Origin: Pomacea canaliculata
Taxonomy: Eukaryota > Mollusca > Gastropoda > Architaenioglossa > Ampullariidae
NCBI RefSeq assembly: GCF_003073045.1
Contig: NC_037593.1
Span: 24,299,868-24,363,867 of the forward strand
Length of the DNA: 64,000 bases
Direction of reading: 5' to 3'
The position numbers and the translations under genes are program-made. Of this stretch, positions 62,022 to 64,000 are shown one piece after another. Position 1 is the stretch's first letter; each line of letters opens with the position of its first letter. The notes below the pieces were generated by a model that saw nothing but the letters and a program-made list of their open reading frames with translations, ran no database searches and was not told the origin of the DNA.

Positions 62022-63761
62022 TTTTTCTTTGTTTCTTACTTTCCTTTTCTCCATGAACTATTGTATTGTCCGACAGGACTAGAAAATACCATGATAAGTT
62101 AGGAGGTGAAAATTCGTGGTCTTTTATCTCGGGTACATCGAGAAAGATGGATTTCCTCTCCTTATGGTAACGGTAGAGGTTTTGATCGCAAAAAAGAATA
62201 AGGAGTTGTAAATAAACACTGACGCAAAAATGATGAGAATATTTTGTCTTTCGGTTACTCATTTTGCAGAGATCTAACATTCAGTGGTTATAATGTTAAC
62301 ACTGGATGAATAAATGGAACAAACTTAATGCTCGTTACCTGCTTATAACTGATCATACCCACTTTACCCACATCTTGTAAAATATGCACTAAATATTGTA
62401 GTGTGTATGATAAAACAAAAATCTACTGTGTCCTTCATAAAACTGGTGACAGGTTTTCTCCCTTTTTATAATTTTGTAATACGTCTCTGCGCGTTCTGTT
62501 CATAACGGACCAACAGATGCTTGCAAAATTATTTCCGTTATGCTTTATTATTCAGTATTATATTTTCTCTCTTTTCCCATTTTGTACCGCTTCAGTCAAG
62601 TGTCCTAAGCTTACTGTCCCACACGCAACTGTTGTCATCGACACATCAGACCCTTACAAGGCAAACGTCACCTGTTACCATGGACACCGTCTTCCCGATG
62701 GTAACGTGTCTGCTGTAGCCATCTGCACGAACCGAAGCTGGACAGCGCTGGACTGTCATCTCCGTGAGTATTTTATTTATTTGATAAGTTTCTTCTGTCT
62801 GTATATAAAAGAGTGGATATTACATCTCTGTGAGTAGGACACAGGAGAAAAATAGAAAGGGGTTGGAAGTCAAGGGAAATAAGTTTATCACGTAAGTAGT
62901 TAGCGATGGAAGAAATAAATGCAACACGTGGTTCTTTACAAAAAAATTTTTTCAACAGCTGTATGTGATGACATCACACTACAAAATGCTACCGTGGAGC
63001 TGACATACGTGGATGAAGTTGCCATAGCAACGATAAGGTGTAATGGATCCAATCTTTTCTTGGATCACAGCACAGAGCGAGTTCACGTGTGTGTGGGAGG
63101 AGCCTGGACACCCAGTCTGCAGGACTGTGCAGGTGAGTGACAGAAGGGTTCATTTTTCGATGACTTTTGCCTCTTTCTCCTTTGACTGAGTTGACGAATG
63201 AATTTATTAGCCCATGAAAACTTGCTTCTTTTTCAGGAATATGTGACGTCACCCGGTTGACTTCTCTTTACAAGGTGAACGTCACCAACCTAACATCATC
63301 TGAACGAAGCTTTTCTATTCAGCGTAGACTGTGAAGCCGGGATATGAATTTCCTGACCAGTCACAGTCGAAGGTGTTTGTCTGTCAGGAAGACATTTGGT
63401 ACCCTGAACCTGTCAACTGCTCTGGTATGTCTGGTTTCAAAGCACATAAGAAAAAACTTCAGAAGTCGTAGTCATGGAAATAATTAACGTTTTATTTAAT
63501 AGACTAAGTATATTTTTTCAATAAAAAAACACACAGTAAATAACACACAGAGTAAACACATATTCATCTGTTGTGTAGGAAAGCAATGTTCTCCGTTGTA
63601 CGGTGCTACTAATGCAATCTCCAGCAACTCACACCCGATCTACCCTGCCACTGTCACCATTCAGTGTAAAGACGGGTGGATCTTCAAGAACGGGAACAGA
63701 TTGATGGAGGTTGCTTGCCAGCCTGACGGCTCTTGGTCGCCATCACCGGAATTCTGTTTTC
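48003..63761 (+). CDS. Giant secreted/surface receptor: sushi, WSC, fibrinogen-like, C-type lectin modules (partial at right edge)
   Basis: Twenty-eight coding exons were traced, most ending in phase 1, so modules can be shuffled without breaking frame. The first (48,003-48,140) encodes a signal peptide (MKYAELMFALGVIMTLVPP). Its reading must shift by one base to join the next exon through a Thr-rich linker (STTTTTASLTTTLNS). Then come sushi (48,596-48,850; 49,286-49,498), WSC (49,676-49,987; 50,348-50,635), repeated cassettes to 59,922, and eight sushi exons from 60,341. One-base frame breaks were seen in seven places: the first coding exon, 53,080-53,318, 53,625-53,762, 58,668-58,776, 61,248-61,431, and two in 63,237-63,424. 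No stop inside a module is otherwise present. No membrane anchor or cytoplasmic tail lies in the window. The families suggest extracellular glycan or microbe recognition; the ligand is unknown. Confidence 0.8.
48596..49498 (+). other. N-terminal sushi (CCP) pair
   Basis: Module 1: ACQKPAIPVN, TIEWSCLN, TQVCLETGNWSG, PSC. It has an extra Cys pair. Its donor is best placed at 48,851 so that the last Cys is kept. Module 2: SRCSPLNSLLNT, VTYWCEP, TTTCIYPGKWSE, NVSC. Both have the CCP pattern of four cysteines with Trp between the third and fourth. Confidence 0.75.
49676..50635 (+). other. Two WSC modules
   Basis: Exon 49,676-49,987: FIGCMMFN, QECRNYCQELAYYY, KCFCTNNY, YCNMFCTGQKNQFCGG. Exon 50,348-50,635: GGCYATED, ACRQTCDMSNFQYAGL, RCVCFNHQ, LCSSSCAESSYLSCGGYNA. 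The Cys pattern and the final CGG match the WSC family (putative carbohydrate-binding). The second ends with a GC donor (G|GCAAGT). Confidence 0.85.
50970..53318 (+). other. Cassette 1: fibrinogen-like mini-module and C-type lectin domain
   Basis: The mini-module (50,970-51,077) reads ECMDLYKLGVRSHGIYKL then KRCYFAG, like the first strands of a fibrinogen-related domain. The lectin domain is split: 52,647-52,817 (CADDWIGYKGQCYRF, SLGAYLASVTSVEEKEFL) and 53,080-53,318 (WMLGYCDPDTSGRFVWSDGS, QCAVALEGF, GGFVCKM). A one-base shift lies near 53,219. The usual EPN/QPD and WND sugar-binding motifs are not visible, so sugar binding is doubtful. The second exon ends at a GC donor. Confidence 0.75.
51078..52646. 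other. Largest intron of the receptor gene
   Basis: Purine-rich and pyrimidine-rich runs (C run at about 51,221-51,231, A run at 51,363-51,373) and short open frames without domain support. I see no hidden exon. Confidence 0.45.
53625..55725 (+). other. Cassette 2: WSC, fibrinogen-like mini-module, C-type lectin
   Basis: WSC is split over 53,625-53,762 (MTATLCRQRCRVMSPTMSA, after a one-base shift) and 54,192-54,333 (NCSCINE, MCDSPCPGNKFQLCGSS). Mini-module 54,861-54,980: SCEELYWSGINSSDTYQLLV then RFCNFSYHG. Lectin 55,133-55,304 (MCPSSWFFSNGSCFRP, FCNHYGGHVITDLSRI) and 55,490-55,725 (GMFRWVDGS, LQCVEKSYITGLWSTIDC, PSFVCEK). Both lectin introns sit inside the fold, as in cassette 1. Confidence 0.75.
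57403..57440. repeat. (AGGTAGAC)n just after a splice donor
   Basis: About four 8-bp units, recently expanded. Each carries a GTAGAC word that could mimic a weak donor. Confidence 0.75.
57688..57755. repeat. (CCT)n, A run and (AAAT)n
   Basis: Adjacent simple repeats in the intron between the two lectin exons of cassette 3. Confidence 0.85.
59053..59922 (+). other. Half cassette 4: WSC and fibrinogen-like mini-module
   Basis: WSC 59,053-59,316 (RGCYSSVPPASDLFL, LLCKQACLGQGSAAFVV, DCYCTNSS, FCSAPCVAHAHQACGSKG). Mini-module 59,803-59,922 (SCADIINNGLLLNLTYVL, LFTRNC). The exon after it is a sushi exon in matching phase, so no lectin domain follows. Confidence 0.75.
59516..59735. repeat. (AAC)n grading into (CCAA)n and (GCAA)n
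   Basis: Over 200 bp of related repeats in one intron. The successive one-base changes of the unit suggest stepwise conversion of one microsatellite into the next. The long frame on the opposite strand is an artefact of this. Confidence 0.9.
60341..63761 (+). other. Run of eight sushi (CCP) modules, continuing beyond the window
   Basis: One exon per module: 60,341-60,520; 60,730-60,909; 61,248-61,431; 61,651-61,845; 62,596-62,763; 62,959-63,132; 63,237-63,424; 63,579-63,761. Each keeps four Cys and a Trp (for example SCPEVTLLNANL, VTVTCDPGT, YTITCTE, LEWSPTPVDC). All start in phase 1 and end in phase 1. The last has a GTAAGA donor, so the gene goes on. The module at 61,248 has a one-base break at a C5 run (61,285-61,289). 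The one at 63,237 has two, near 63,315 and at GGG 63,339-63,341. Confidence 0.85.
61926..62040. repeat. (TTTG)n and (TTTC)n
   Basis: About eleven TTTG units followed by alternating TTTC and TTTG units in a sushi-sushi intron. Confidence 0.9.
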
Positions 63762-64000
63762 GTAAGACATCCTGGCTGGTAATCAAAACTTCATCGATCT
63801 TCACCAAGTGAAGGTCAATGAATTTGTTTGATCACAACCAATATTTATAATAAAAGGGTATTTTTTTCTTTATGAGTTGTAAGGGATATTGTGAGAGCAT
63901 TTCGATGAAGTAGTTAAAATGACCGTTAGTTATCGTATAGTCCCGTTGCCTGTGGAACCCTCGGCTCCGTATCACCGTTATGAGGTTTCCACCAGTAGTA

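Overview
This is metazoan nuclear DNA. Genes are split by GT-AG introns, spacers are AT-rich and full of microsatellites, and there are tRNA-derived SINEs, LINE fragments and MITE-like elements. The protein families (CARD plus coiled coil; WSC, C-type lectin and sushi modules) fit an invertebrate with a large innate-immune repertoire. A lophotrochozoan, probably a mollusc, is my best guess, but the sequence does not prove it. No rRNA gene, CRISPR array or intact mobile element was seen.

Layout. (1) Positions 1-46,330 hold an array of CARD genes, all on the + strand. Every CARD is split by a phase-0 intron at the same place. There are two subfamilies. The first has two CARDs, a helical middle region and a coiled coil: 26,153-30,023 (whole), a CARD-only form at 22,916-24,952, broken or partial forms at 75-1,646, 4,601-5,824 and 8,703-10,748, and a form that has lost the first CARD at 43,472-46,326. 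The second has one CARD, a related middle region and a coiled coil: 32,916-35,412 and 38,773-41,255, plus an exon relic near 3,150. Coding and non-coding blocks of the left part (1-13,350) recur in the same order in 22,808-33,690, so the array grew by segmental duplication. (2) Between the two halves, on the - strand, lies an unrelated intact 11-exon gene (16,385-20,927). It contains a region resembling the GTF2I/TFII-I repeat. (3) From about 47,230 to the right edge runs one very large secreted or surface receptor gene. It has a signal peptide, 2 sushi modules, WSC-WSC, then a recurring cassette of WSC, a short fibrinogen-like module and a C-type lectin domain (three full rounds and a half), then at least 8 sushi modules. 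Most modules are bounded by phase-1 introns.

Working together (inference). CARDs assemble signalling filaments, and coiled coils behind a CARD are typical of adaptors such as CARD9/CARMA. The array therefore looks like a family of adaptor or scaffold proteins, plus CARD-only forms that could act as decoys. The receptor next to them has an extracellular architecture typical of microbe recognition. A shared pathway is only suggested by proximity.

Caveat. Several otherwise well-preserved genes (8,703, 32,916, 43,472 and the receptor) carry isolated one-base frame breaks, some in short homopolymers, while splice sites and flanking residues remain conserved. Uncorrected assembly errors explain many of these as well as gene decay does. 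By contrast, the copy at 75-1,646 has a nonsense change and a lost splice donor and is a true pseudogene.
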